Below are positions 55,144 through 64,000 of a stretch of 64,000 nucleotides of DNA, piece after piece. The notes beneath the pieces are model-generated. The model searched no databases, had not been told where the DNA came from, and saw only the letters and a program-made list of their open reading frames with translations. Each line of letters opens with the position of its first letter. Position 1 is the stretch's first letter. Location: positions 4,271,866-4,335,865 of the forward strand of contig SDUX01000001.1 in the NCBI GenBank assembly GCA_008729055.1, written 5' to 3'. Both the position numbers and the translations under genes were made by a program. The DNA comes from Pyropia haitanensis (taxonomy: Eukaryota > Rhodophyta > Bangiophyceae > Bangiales > Bangiaceae).

Positions 55144-56006
55144 TGTAAGGATATGCCCCTTAAATCCCCAAGACTGGAGCCTAGGGGATAAGGACTGGGG
55201 CCTCTCCTTCCCTGTCCTTCTCAGCCAACTCCCTCCAAGACGCATCAACTCCAAAGTAATCTGGGGCATGCCGCGGTGTCCGTCCGATAATCTACTACTA
55301 ACGGACGGTCAGCACGGGAGCCGCGGATTGGCTAACCGACACTACCCTGACTCATCTGCCGACGGGTACAGTCTCCAACGGATCAACGGACTAACGGACC
55401 AAAAGACGAGCCACATCTCTGACGCGTCAGCAAGCCGGAACAATCTCCCCGTGGACCAATGGGAGCGACAAGACTTGCTGACCCACGGGAGATATTCGAC
55501 CCGAAGACTGGCGTCTGCTTACACGCCTCTGAGGCTTTTCGGGTCGAATGGCGCGTGGGGCCAGCCGCGCGGCGCTACGAGCGCCGCACACCGTCCCCCC
55601 CCCGTTTGGGGCTTTCTGGTGGGGCGCCTTGGGGCGCACACGCCCACCCTTGCTTTGTTCTGAGAGCCCATGCTTTGTTTTGAGAGCTTTGGTGCCGTCC
55701 ACCGGCACGACGGGCAATCGCATGCTTTGGGGCACCCTGGGTGCCCCCCTGGGGGTATATAATGCGTGAGTGTGGGCGCCACCGGGAGAGACCTCGGGGG
55801 AACAACCACAGACGGAGACACAAAGACCTCCTGTACCTTCGACCCCCTCGACCCTCACCGACGTCACGCCCATCCTCTTCCCCACCCCCATCACCGTCAT
55901 CCCACCCGTCACCTTCCCCGCGCCCGGCATCCTCATTGGCTTGCACGGGTTGCTGACACCGGCACCAGTACGTTGAGGGCTGCCCGTGTGTGGGTGGTGC
56001 CTCACA
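55144..56006 (+). repeat. LTR-C, 3' LTR of the inner element
   Basis: 863 bp, plus orientation, begins TGTAAGGATATG and ends GCCTCACA. By eye it differs from LTR-B only in the length of one G/C run (9 against 10). Ends next to CAGTG at 56007. Confidence 0.92.
55756..55762 (+). promoter_or_regulatory. LTR TATA box
   Basis: TATATAA within GGGGGTATATAATGCG, about 610 bp into the LTR and 245 bp before its end. It is the only clean TATA box in the LTR and is conserved in all four copies, so transcription probably starts shortly after it. Confidence 0.7.
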
Positions 56007-56011
56007 CAGTG
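56007..56011. repeat. target-site duplication (CAGTG = CACTG reversed), other side of the inner element
   Basis: First five bases after LTR-C; on the minus strand they are the last five bases of the gag 5' fragment. Matches 51341-51345 in gag sense. Confidence 0.85.
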
Positions 56012-56612
56012 CCTGCCAGATGTCGCGCTTCAAGCCTCGGCTGTAGCGGTCGATCTTTTCCGCTTCAGTGATGTCCGGGATGTCCAAGAGGACGCTCAGG
56101 AAAGTCCTGTTGAACGTCCCGACGTCCTTGATTTGGCGCCATGAGTGCAGCTTGTCCCGCGCCGCCTGCGTCTTGTTCAGAGGGCTGAAGCGACGGATGA
56201 GCGCAGCCCGAAAGGTAGCCCAGTCGGGGACCGCCGTCGTCCGACTGTAGGTATGCCACCAGGTGAACGCTTCACCGTCCAGGTAGGTGCAGGCGATCCG
56301 ACACGCTTCGTCAGGGTCAGTCAGCCGCACATATGAGTCCATGTGCGAGCACCATGCTTCAATTGTCCCGGGCTTGCCGGAGAACAGCGCGGGCTCATTC
56401 GGCCTCGCAGTCGTCGCGCCTCCACTCGTGGCCTTAGCCTTGGCGTCGGACAGCTGTTTCTTGGCGTCCGCCAATTCAACCTTATGAGCCTCGAGCTCGG
56501 CGCTCATCTGCGAGACGAACGCTGTAAGTTGATTCCATGACTCCGCGGAGGGTGCGGTTGAGGCCGTTCCCGGATTAATCGGGCTTACAGCTGCAGGATT
56601 CGGGGGGTCCAT
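56007..56612 (-). pseudogene. gag: gag 5' fragment (outer element), ends at the insertion point
   Basis: Starts with MDPPNPAAVSPINPG at 56612 and follows the complete gag to [12 protein letters not shown], where the CACTG site is. It differs from the inner gag at several residues (AAVSP for ATVSP, KATSGG for KASSGG, RPNEP for RPNKP, ALIRRF for ALICRF). The open frame then reads on through antisense LTR-C to 55575, giving a chimeric 392-codon frame by chance. Confidence 0.88.
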
Positions 56613-56976
56613 TGCGTCTTGGGTGAGGTCCGGAATAATCAAATTATTCCAACAGATCCGGTTTGACTTACTCCGGCAGAGCACGGGGCAAGTCTTACAA
56701 GATGTGCAAGTTAATTTGATCAAGCGAAATAGTGCTGCACTAGCTCTGGACAAGCGCGGCCGCCGTGGCTACCACGTTTCCAAAGATGGACAACACTATT
56801 TGATGGGTCACAAGCGATGCGATGAAGCAGAATTCGAAGACTCAAATCACGCAATCGGATTTTCCCGCCGGCCGCCGCGCACGGGCCCGAGTCGGGTCGT
56901 GCCGGATTTCCACGCGGGCGGATCAAAGGGGGAAAATCGCGTCTCTTGCACAGATCCTGGGGGGTGTTGCGAGGTG

Positions 56977-57615
56977 TCAGTCAGTGCGGCGCGCCAGCGT
57001 GCGGTGGTGATCCTTGCCACGCTGGTGGCGTTCGAAGTGCTCGACCGTCTCAAATTCGCGATCGCACAGGTCGCAACGAGGGCGGGTCTTTGGACGGTTG
57101 ACCGTATTGCGGTGGCGCAGCGACCAGCGATGCTCGCGCAGCACTGTCAGGCTGTTGCAACGCACACCGCACGGCTTGCAAACGTATTTGCCCTTGGGGA
57201 TGGTCTTGGCGATCCGGCGCTGCTCCCGCTGCTCTGCTGCGCGCGCGGTCGTCGGTCGGATGTGGCCGATTCGTGGGGCCGGCGGCGCGATGTAGCGCCG
57301 GGCCGGATCCTGCGCGGGCAGCAGCAAGCGCCGGTTGGCTGGGACCGCCGGGCCTGACGTGGCCGGGCCCTTACCCTTGCGCGAGAGGGGGGGCTTGGAT
57401 GCGGCTGGCGCCGCCGATGCGGCCGTCGCCGCCACAGAGGATGACGTGGATGCGCCCGCCGGGGTGCCACGTGCCGCCGCGGTGTCGCGCGCCGCCGCGG
57501 TGCCGCGCGCCGCCGGGGTGCCGCGCGCCGTCGGGGGGCGCGCCGTCGCCGCCGAGGAAGTCGGGGCGTCCGCCAACGCCGAGGAAGAAAATTCCGAACC
57601 TGATTTGGCACTCAC
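56977..57615 (-). CDS. accessory double C2H2 zinc-finger protein (outer copy)
   Basis: Same 212-codon protein as at 49601-50239, located between LTR-D and gag. Changes include SRKGKG for SGKGKG, REHRWSLRHRN for RDHRWSRRHRN, RPKTRP for RPATRP and CDLCDRE for CDVCDRE. All eight presumed zinc ligands and the reading frame are kept in both copies although the outer element is older by LTR comparison. This supports a real, selected product rather than a chance frame. Confidence 0.75.
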   Translation of the reverse strand: MSAKSGSEFSSSALADAPTSSAATARPPTARGTPAARGTAAARDTAAARGTPAGASTSSSVAATAASAAPAASKPPLSRKGKGPATSGPAVPANRRLLLPAQDPARRYIAPPAPRIGHIRPTTARAAEQREQRRIAKTIPKGKYVCKPCGVRCNSLTVLREHRWSLRHRNTVNRPKTRPRCDLCDREFETVEHFERHQRGKDHHRTLARRTD

Positions 57616-57853
57616 TGGGTTTCGACAATCAGTCGACCAAAAGAAAAAAAAACCGTGACAGGGGCCACCAGGGCAGTGTCAGGGCAGTGTTCTTTCGGTG
57701 TGATTCGTGGAACCCGCTGCGTTCGTATTACAATGCCCGAGGCACGCCGAACACAGGGGGCAGCACGAGTGCACAAACACAGGGAGGGCCAAATCCAGGA
57801 CGGAATCGCAACGTCACCGCCAAGAGGAAGTCAAACTACCTGAAGCTACCACA

Positions 57854-58714
57854 TGTGAGGCACCACCCACACACGGGCAGCCCTCAACGTACTGGCGCCG
57901 GTGTCAGCAACCCGTGCACCAATGAGGATGCCGGGCGCGGGGAAGGTGACGGGTGGGATGACGGTGATGGGGGTGGGGAAGAGGATGGGCGTGACGTCGG
58001 TGAGGGTCGAGGGGGTCGAAGGTAAAGGGGGTCTTTGTGTCTCTGTCTGTGGTTGTTCCCCCGAGGTCTCTCCCGGTGGCGCCCACACTCACGCATTATA
58101 TACCCCCAGGGGGGCACCCAGGGTGCCCCAAAGCATGCAATTGCCCGTCGTGCCGGTGGACGGCACCAAAGCTCTCAAAACAAAGCATGGGCTCTCAGAA
58201 CAAAGCAAGGGTGGGCGTGTGCGCCCCAAGGCGCCCCACCAGAAAGCCCCAAACGGGGGGGGGACGGTGTGCGGCGCTCGTAGCGCCGCGCGGCTGGCCC
58301 CACGCGCCATTCGACCCGAAAAGCCTCAGAGGCGTGTAAGCAGACGCCAGTCTTCGGGTCGAATATCTCCCGTGGGTCAGCAAGTCTTGTCGCTCCCATT
58401 GGTCCACGGGGAGATTGTTCCGGCTTGCTGACGCGTCAGAGATGTGGCTCGTCTTTTGGTCCGTTAGTCCGTTGATCCGTTGGAGACTGTACCCGTCGGC
58501 AGATGAGTCAGGGTAGTGTCGGTTAGCCAATCCGCGGCTCCCGTGCTGACCGTCCGTTAGTAGTAGATTATCGGACGGACACCGCGGCATGCCCCAGATT
58601 ACTTTGGAGTTGATGCGTCTTGGAAGGAGTTGGCTGAGAAGAACAGGGAAGGAGAGGCCCCAGTCCTTATCCCCTAGGCTCCAGTCTTGGGGATTTAAGG
58701 GGCATATCCTTACA
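57854..58714 (-). repeat. LTR-D, 5' LTR of the outer element
   Basis: 861 bp, minus orientation, outer-type markers as in LTR-A. Private changes are a 3-base deletion (GTGCACCAATG for GTGCAAGCCAATG) and GGCGCCGG for GGTGCCGG. The first five bases outside are GCTGC, which do not match AGGCA beside LTR-A. Confidence 0.9.
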
Positions 58715-59089
58715 GCTGCGCACCCGCGGCCGCACGCGAGCCTCGTCTTCTGGGCGCACTGCAAGGCGGTGGTGTGGTGCGTCAAGGTCTGCGTCGAGCC
58801 CAACTGTACGCGGGGTCTTGTCAACCGCAATGTGACTGCGGCGGCGAACATTGGGTGGCGCACGTGGCAGTTCATACGCGGGCCCCCGTGCTACCCGTTT
58901 CGGATTGCGGCCCACGTAAGGTTGCCACGAGTGGACTGGGACGACCGCACGGGCGGGGAGGACGTCGCGGGCGCTGCCGACGGGGGGCCGGGCGGCGCGG
59001 GAGTGGCACTGGCGGACCCGCAGGTCGCGGCAAGCGGTGAGGGGGGCGGCGCGGTGGCAGATAGGGGCGGGGCGGCACCTCCTGCGTGA
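58715..59089 (+). pseudogene. C-terminal fragment resembling a Fanzor/TnpB-type RNA-guided nuclease
   Basis: Directly at the right LTR edge a plus frame reads SLVFWAHCKAVVWCVKVC, then VEPNCTRGLVNRNVTAAANI, GWRTWQFIRGPPCYPF, then a Gly/Ala-rich tail to TGA at 59087. The cysteines followed by (N/D)R(D/N)VxAAxNI and a late P..F motif match the zinc-ribbon plus RuvC-III end of Fanzor and TnpB proteins. The RuvC-III Asp appears as Asn (NRNVTAAANI instead of the usual NRDVNAAxNI), which would kill catalysis. RuvC-I, RuvC-II and the N-terminus are absent; the left flank of the retrotransposon does not supply them. Assignment is by motif only. Confidence 0.5.
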
Positions 59090-60434
59090 GACGGTTCAAC
59101 ACCGCGGTCGTCACGTGGGGTGCGCCCCGCCACTGCCTGTGACAGCCAAGTCCCCCTCTCCGACGAGCCGCAATGCGGGTAATTGTCGGATGTTCATTAT
59201 CTTCTGTGGGTGCGATTCTTAGCGAGAGCGAGGGTTTTCGCCGAGGGGTCAGTCCCCTCGCAGAGGTATGTAAACGGGCAAACAAGCGGCGAGCCAGCAC
59301 AGCAAAAAAAAGAACGACCATTCGACCCAGTCGTCAGATCACATCTAACCCTGTGACTAAAGAACCGAGTTCCGCTTTTGGCGCGTCCAGAGCTAAAACC
59401 AAAACATGACATGACGTTGATTGCTTTCGCTCTGACGGCACGTGAGCCACGTGAACCAGATATTTTTGGTCAGTGCTTGCTCTCGTTGCAATCGGCGTCC
59501 GCGGTGTGGTCTGCCCCCCGCCAAGTTGGACACACGGGGCCACGGACGCGACACTGACCACCACAGCGCCCAAGCGAACTCTCGCCACGATGATAATATG
59601 TGTTTTTTCGGAAAAAGTATCGCCACAGCCAACAAAGCATTGTACAGGAAGCACCTCGAAGAAACAATGCGCTCTTTGCGAAATAATTTGGCACTCGCTG
59701 CGTCTCGGCGCGCCCACGCGCGCTGGCCAAGGCCTGTACTGACACGAGGGGTACAGCCCGTTGCTGCCTGGTCGGGGAGTCCGCGATGTGCGCGCCCTTC
59801 GTCGCGGCTGATGCGATCAAGCTGCGCCCCCACTCGCTCGCCCCATTCGCCCCCTAGACTCGCCCATCTTGCCCCCCACGCCCTTGCTCACCCTCGCCCT
59901 TTCAACCTTTTCCGGCTCGCGGCCCCTCGAGTTGGAGGCTTGGGCTCCCAGGCCTGCCGCGCCCCTCCCTCCCCCCTCGGTCGGTCGCCTCCGACCGTCT
60001 GTTGCGCTGCTGAGTCTGTTACATGTATCGATCTACCCCACGCCTCCCTCTCCTCCCCTGCCCACACTCCCCCCCCTTGCTATCTGCGTCCACCCGCCTG
60101 GACGCTGGGGCCTCCCCGCTTCCTGCCGTCATGGACGCCACATGCTTTGACACGCCCCCCGCTACCCGCTCTTATTGCCGCCGCATGCGCTGCCCCTCCT
60201 TTCCCTCCCCCTCTCCTCTGTTTTCCCCTTTTCCTCACCTTGCACACACACACACCCCGGCCTGATGGGGGTCCCTTAACACACCTGATTCCGCGTTTCC
60301 CCCCCTCTGCTGGCACTTCTCCTCACGCCCTCCGGGCATCGCGGCCTAGGGTGGAGGCGGTCATCTTACCTCCCGGGTGGGGGCGGCGTCGCCGCCACGC
60401 CCTTCCACCGCCGTCCGCCACAGGACGACGCCGT
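59090..60434. other. mixed-composition spacer
   Basis: 59160-59700 is lower in GC and includes a short hairpin, CGAGGGG-tcagt-CCCCTCG (59257-59275). 59830-60330 is strongly pyrimidine-rich on the plus strand with an (AC)n tract at 60243-60253. A frame at 59442-60521 has no recognisable domain. Confidence 0.35.
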
Positions 60435-60900
60435 CGGCGAGGCATGGGTGGGGAACGAGGCGTTGTGGATGTAGGGGGGGAAGAAGGTGCGGAATGTGGG
60501 GGGAGTGTCGGGCTGTGGTAGTCACGGGGGATCGGTGTTTGTGGGGCGTCCACGAGGGGGAGTCGTGCGTGTGGGGGGGGAGACGTTGAGGATGTGGCGG
60601 GGGGGGGGGTGGAAAGTGTGAGGGGAGTGTCGGGCTGTGGTGGTCACGGGGGACCGGAGTTTGGGGAGCGTCCACGTGGGGGAGGCATGGGTGTGGAGGG
60701 GGAGGAGTTGGGGATGTGGTGGGGGTGGGGGATGCGGAGTGTGGGGGGAGTGTTGGGCTGGAGTGGTCATGGCGGATCGGAGTTTGGGGGGCGTCCACGT
60801 GCGGGAGGCATGGGTGTGGACGGGGAAGCGTTGGGGATGAGGGGGGGGGGGGCGTGGAGAGTGTGTGGAGGGATGAGGGTGTGAAAGAGGGCTGCGAGAG
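60435..60900. repeat. G-rich minisatellite, about 3.5 copies of 122-125 bp
   Basis: The landmark GCGTCCACG recurs at about 60546, 60668 and 60791; each is followed by a GGGGAGGCATGGGTGTGG-like block, then GTTG(G/A)GGATG, GGAGTGT(C/T)GGGCTG and GGTCA(C/T)GG(G/C)GGA. Copies are imperfect. Frames through it are open but repetitive. Confidence 0.8.
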
Positions 60901-61407
60901 GGGGAGGGGGGCGTCAAGGTGGGGAGGTCGTGTATGGAGAGGATCGAGGGGGGTTCGGATGCCAGCACGATCGTCGGTCAGTACATGTCAGTCAGCGCCC
61001 ATTTGTCAGCTTGTGTCAGAAAAGAGGACTTCCAGAACACATGCAGGAAAATCTGTTGAACATGGCAGTCAAGACAGCTCTGCGTTAAAGTTTCTAATCC
61101 CATGTTTTACTCTCTGGCTGGCATATTCCGTCACTGCAGAGAATACACATTTTGTTCCCTACGACTTTTCATTTGGGCGCTGTGACCACCGCTGGCGGCC
61201 GCTCTTCTGTATTTTTGTTGTGTGTGCGCGGCTGCCGCCTCGCTCGTGCCGCCCGCCCGCCTGCCGGCCTCCCATCCTCATCCGACCGGGATACCGGGCG
61301 TCCCACTCAGCTTCTGGCGCCGCCGCTCCCACCGCCCGCGCCGGCCGCCGCGCCCCCCGCCGCCGACGCGTGCCGGGTGGCGCGCCCGCGTGCCGCCGGC
61401 CCTGCCG

Positions 61408-61451
61408 ACCCGCCCGCCCGCCCGCCCGCCCGCCCGCCCGCCCGCCCGCTC
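61408..61451 (+). repeat. (CGCC)n tetranucleotide microsatellite
   Basis: About eleven CGCC units without interruption, roughly 240 bp upstream of the start of the next gene. A related (CCCGCC)n array precedes the UBX gene at 38877-38924. Confidence 0.85.
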
Positions 61452-61694
61452 GCCCCGCGGCGCCACGGCTGCCGGCCGCGGGGTTGTGGTCCACGCCCGC
61501 TTCCCGCGCCCCGTCACCCACCCACCCCCGCCCCCGCCCCTGCCGTTCGCGCGGGCAGGACCCTTTGTGCGGCGTGGCGGCTGCTGCTGCGGTGGGCACC
61601 CCGTCGGCCTCCCCCGCCCCTCCCCCTGCCCATTCGCCCGACCTCCCGCCACGCTTTTCGCCACCTTCCCCCCCCTCCTGCCGCCCCGCCCCGC

Positions 61695-61889
61695 ATGGTG
61701 GTGGTCAAGGGCGAAGCGGCCCCCCCCGCCGGCCGCCGCGCCGCGCCCGCCGCGGCGTCCGGCGGCGGCGGCGGCGGCGGGGCCGGGTCGGGTGCCGGGC
61801 CGCCGTCGGCGGCGGGTGGCGGCGGGGGCGGGGTGGCGGGCGCCCCGCCGGCTGCCGCGACGGGGGCGGGCCCGGCCACGCGGGCGTCT

Positions 61890-61928
<39 letters not shown>

Positions 61929-62738
61929 GGTGCGGCGGCGGGTGCGTCGCCGGCCCGGTCTGCCCCACCGGCGGTGGGTGGCGCGGGGTCGGCCGGTGGC
62001 GCCGCGGCCCCGGCCGCGGCCCGGGCGGGGATGGGGGCGGGGGCGGCAGCAGCGGCAGGGGCGGGCGCTGGTGGCGCCGCCGCCGGCGTCGGCGCTGGTG
62101 GTGCCGGCGGTGTCGGCGGTGGTGGAGGAGGCGGCGGCGGCGGCGGCGGCGGTGGTGGAGGCGGCGGCGGCGGCGGCGGTGCTGGCGGTGGCGCCCCGCC
62201 CCACCCCACCGTCCGGCTGTCCCCCCTCCCGTCCCCCGCCGCGGGCGGCGCCGCCCCCCTCCGCCCCGACGGGCTGCTGGCGGGCCTCGGGTGGGACCCG
62301 GTGCGGCGGGCGGCCACCCTCGGGGGCACCCTCCTGGCGGACGTGCCACAGTTGGTGATGGCGGCAATGGTGGGGCGACTGGGGCTTTCGCCCCCCGAGG
62401 GGGGGGAGGGGTGGGGGCGGGCCGAGATGGGGGCCCGCCTCGAGGCCGCCGCCGCCGCCCTGCACGCTGTACGGGGAGCGGGAGGGGGGGGGGGGGGGGG
62501 GGGGGGGGGGAGGGGGAGGGGGAGGGGCAGGTGGAGGGGGAGGGGGAGGGGCGGGGGCGTCCATGGATTGGGAGCTCGTCCCGGCGGACCCTGTGGAGGG
62601 GGGGTCCCTGGACGTACCCGTGGAGGGGGGGGGGGGGGGCTCGGTGATGGGGGGAAGGGGGCGGGAGGGGGGGGGGGGGGGGGGGGGGTGGGGGGGGAAC
62701 ACAAGGGGCGGGGGCGGGGGCGGCGGAGGTGGGGGTAG
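61695..62738 (+). CDS. Gly/Ala-rich N-terminal region, probably of the kelch protein downstream
   Basis: Start ATG at 61695 (MVVVKGEAAPPAGRRAAPAA). The first 190 codons are Gly/Ala polymers. A short ordered part follows: PHPTVRLSPLPSPAAGGAAP, DGLLAGLGWDPVRRAATLGG, TLLADVPQLVMAAMVGRLGL, EMGARLEAAAAALHAV. G-runs from 62487 onward then break the frame repeatedly; a phrase MDWELVPADPVEGGSLDVPV survives in another frame at 62563. I think this and the kelch segment after 63200 are one gene, because the intervening 450 bp are only low-complexity G/C in the same sense, but the join cannot be read. Confidence 0.4.
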
Positions 62739-63203
62739 GGTGGGGGCGGGGCGACGGGGGCGGGGGCGGCGCCCGCTGGGGGCGACGGCCGGCGCGGCGG
62801 GCGGGCGGCGGCGGGGCCGCCACCTCCACCACCACCACCACCGCCCCCCCCGCCGCCACCGCCGCCCCCTTTATTGAGGAGCACCGGCCGGCGGCGGTCG
62901 ACGCGGGCGGGCGGGTCTGATGGGGCGGCGGGGGCGGCGGGTGGTGCCGGCGGCGGCGCGGGGGGTGGGGCGGCGGGGCGGGGGCGGGGGCGGTGGCGGC
63001 GGCGGCGCCGCCAGTGGCGCCGTCGGGGGCGGCCGGCGGCGGCGGCGGCGGCGCGGCGGTGGCCGGCTTGCCAGCCGCCGCCGCCGCTGCCCCCCCGCCC
63101 CCCCCCCCCCGACTCGGCCGGCGGCGGCGGCGGCGGCGGTGGCGGCAGCGGGGCGGCGCCCACGCCTCCCCCCCCCAACCCACGGTAGGAGCCCCCCCCA
63201 AGC

Positions 63204-64000
63204 CCGTCACTGGTGGCGCGGCGGTGGAGGTGCTGGCCGCCCAGCGCCTTGCCGCCTACGCCTCCCCCTACACGGGGCGGTGCAGCCAATGTGGATGCCC
63301 TCCCTGGGCCACCCGGGGGAGGCCCCGTGCGCGCGGGCGGGCCACGCCATCGTTGCCGCCTCCCACCGGCTGTACGTGTTTGGGGGCTACGTGGACGCGG
63401 CAACGGCGGCGGGGCTGCCGGGCGCCGTGGGAGGGGGCGTCGCTGATGGGGGGTGGGGGGGGGGGGGGGGTTGGGGGGGGGGGCACGGTGCCCCGCTGCA
63501 CCCGGTGCAGGGGGGGGTGGGGGGGGGGGGGCGGCGGCTCGCGGGGGGGGGGCGGCGCCGCGGGCACTCGTTGCGGGTGGCGGCGGCGGCGTTGGCGGTG
63601 GCGGCGGCGGCGGTGGGGGCGGCGGCGGCGGCGGTGGGGGCGGCGGTGGCGGCGGCGGCGGCGGCGGCGGCGTCCCCGCCGGGCGGCGGCAGATGTGGCT
63701 CCCACTTCAGACGAACGTCTATGAGTTCGGAGGCGCTCCTGGGGTGGTGGCGGGGCTGGCGACCGGCGACCCGCCGGGGAGGACATTCCCTCCCCGTCCG
63801 CCGACCGCCACCGCGTCGGCGTGGTCGTGTCGGCCGCCTGTTCATCCTAACGCGGGGGCTTTGAACGTGTTTGACCACGTGCCTCGGGGATGGTGGGAGG
63901 TTCCAATCTCGGCACCGTCGCCGGTGGTGCCCGCTTCAACCGCGTCCGTGGTCCATCCGGGGAGCACAAGGCCCCCTCCTCGCGCGCCGAGGCACAACTG
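63204..64000 (+). CDS. kelch-repeat beta-propeller protein, cut by the window end
   Basis: Kelch propellers are protein-interaction scaffolds, sometimes part of ubiquitin ligases or phosphatases. One blade: SLGHPGEAPCARAGHAIVAA, SHRLYVFGGYVDAAT, the classic P..R.GHa......lyvfGG pattern (63300-63405). After G-runs at 63446-63480 and 63511-63555 another blade is seen near 63690: MWLPLQTNVYEFGGAPGVVA, GLATGDPPGRTFPPRPPTAT, then VHPNAGALNVFDHVPRGWWE and VPISAPSP. The frame is open to base 64000. The frame between blades is disturbed by homopolymers. Blade number and full domain composition lie outside the window. Confidence 0.6.

Larger units (their letters stand above)
43968..58714. mobile_element. 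nested and internally inverted pair of Ty3/gypsy chromoviruses
   Basis: Order on the plus strand: LTR-A(-), pol(-), gag(-), zinc-finger ORF(-), LTR-B(-), gag 3' part(+), pol(+), LTR-C(+), gag 5' part(-), zinc-finger ORF(-), LTR-D(-). The split gag is cut at CACTG, which is present on both sides (51341 and 56007), so an antisense copy inserted there with a 5-bp duplication. Inverting the segment between the two pol copies rebuilds two complete elements: outer A...D and inner B...C. LTR marker bases agree: A and D share AAAGCATGCAATTG, GGTAAAG, TCTCTGTC and GGAAGGAG, whereas B and C share AAAGCATGCGATTG, GGTACAG, TCTCCGTC and GGAGGGAG. B and C differ by eye only in one G-run; A and D differ at about ten places. 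Confidence 0.85.

Noticed and set aside
59442..60521. 359-codon plus-strand frame
   Set aside because: Crosses lower-GC DNA and a pyrimidine-rich tract with no domain and a Ser/Pro/His-rich chance composition.

Overview
This is a GC-rich, intron-poor eukaryotic nuclear segment crowded with simple-sequence DNA: triplet arrays and G or C homopolymers run straight through coding sequence. The gene content (two-domain plant-like glycosyltransferase, wax-synthase-type MBOAT, EB1, TAF4, UBA-UAS-UBX protein, chromodomain Ty3 retrotransposon, Crypton and pogo transposases) suggests an alga or related protist. Bangiophyte red algae such as Porphyra/Pyropia would fit the base composition and low intron density, but the sequence alone does not prove this.

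Layout. 1-3225 (-): 3' truncated view of a membrane-anchored glycosyltransferase. 3.2-7.4 kb: mostly unassigned GC-rich DNA with one possible decayed gene. 7.5-11.4 kb: an island of mobile DNA of more ordinary composition, holding a diverged 191-bp tandem duplication, a Crypton-type tyrosine recombinase with a GCR1_C-like domain (broken), a 765-bp TA-flanked inverted-repeat element and a P-loop gene fragment. 11.8-13.1 kb (+): broken ACL4-like ribosomal-protein chaperone. 13.7-15.5 kb (+): pogo-like transposase pseudogene with a C-terminal cysteine module. 15.9-19.1 kb: extreme homopolymer/triplet DNA without a recognisable gene. 19.3-22.7 kb (+): long disordered protein ending in a KA1-like fold. 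23.4-24.8 kb (-) and 25.5-26.8 kb (+): divergent MBOAT acyltransferase and MoCF/CinA-type gene. 28.2-31.0 kb (+): very enlarged EB1. 32.2-36.2 kb (-): TAF4. 39.0-41.0 kb (+): UBX protein with two clear spliceosomal introns. 41.9-43.1 kb (-): unknown membrane protein. 61.7 kb to the right edge (+): Gly/Ala-rich then kelch-repeat protein, truncated by the window.

The most informative region is 43968-58714. Four about 862-bp LTRs, two complete pol genes in opposite orientation, one complete and one split gag, and two copies of an extra zinc-finger ORF can be explained by one history: a chromovirus (outer, LTRs A and D) received a second copy of the same family (inner, LTRs B and C) in antisense orientation inside its gag, leaving the 5-bp duplication CACTG; then a crossover between the two inverted pol/gag copies flipped the middle. 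LTR diagnostic bases pair A with D and B with C exactly as this requires. The family carries an additional sense ORF between the 5' LTR and gag, encoding a 212-residue protein with two C2H2 fingers, conserved in both copies. This accessory gene is the best candidate for something undescribed. The right end of the outer element abuts a fragment that looks like the C-terminal RuvC-III end of a Fanzor/TnpB-type nuclease.

A window-wide pattern: at least seven genes keep their homology only if the frame changes at a poly-G/C run. This may be assembly homopolymer error, short introns or real slippage, and limits the exact gene models given here.
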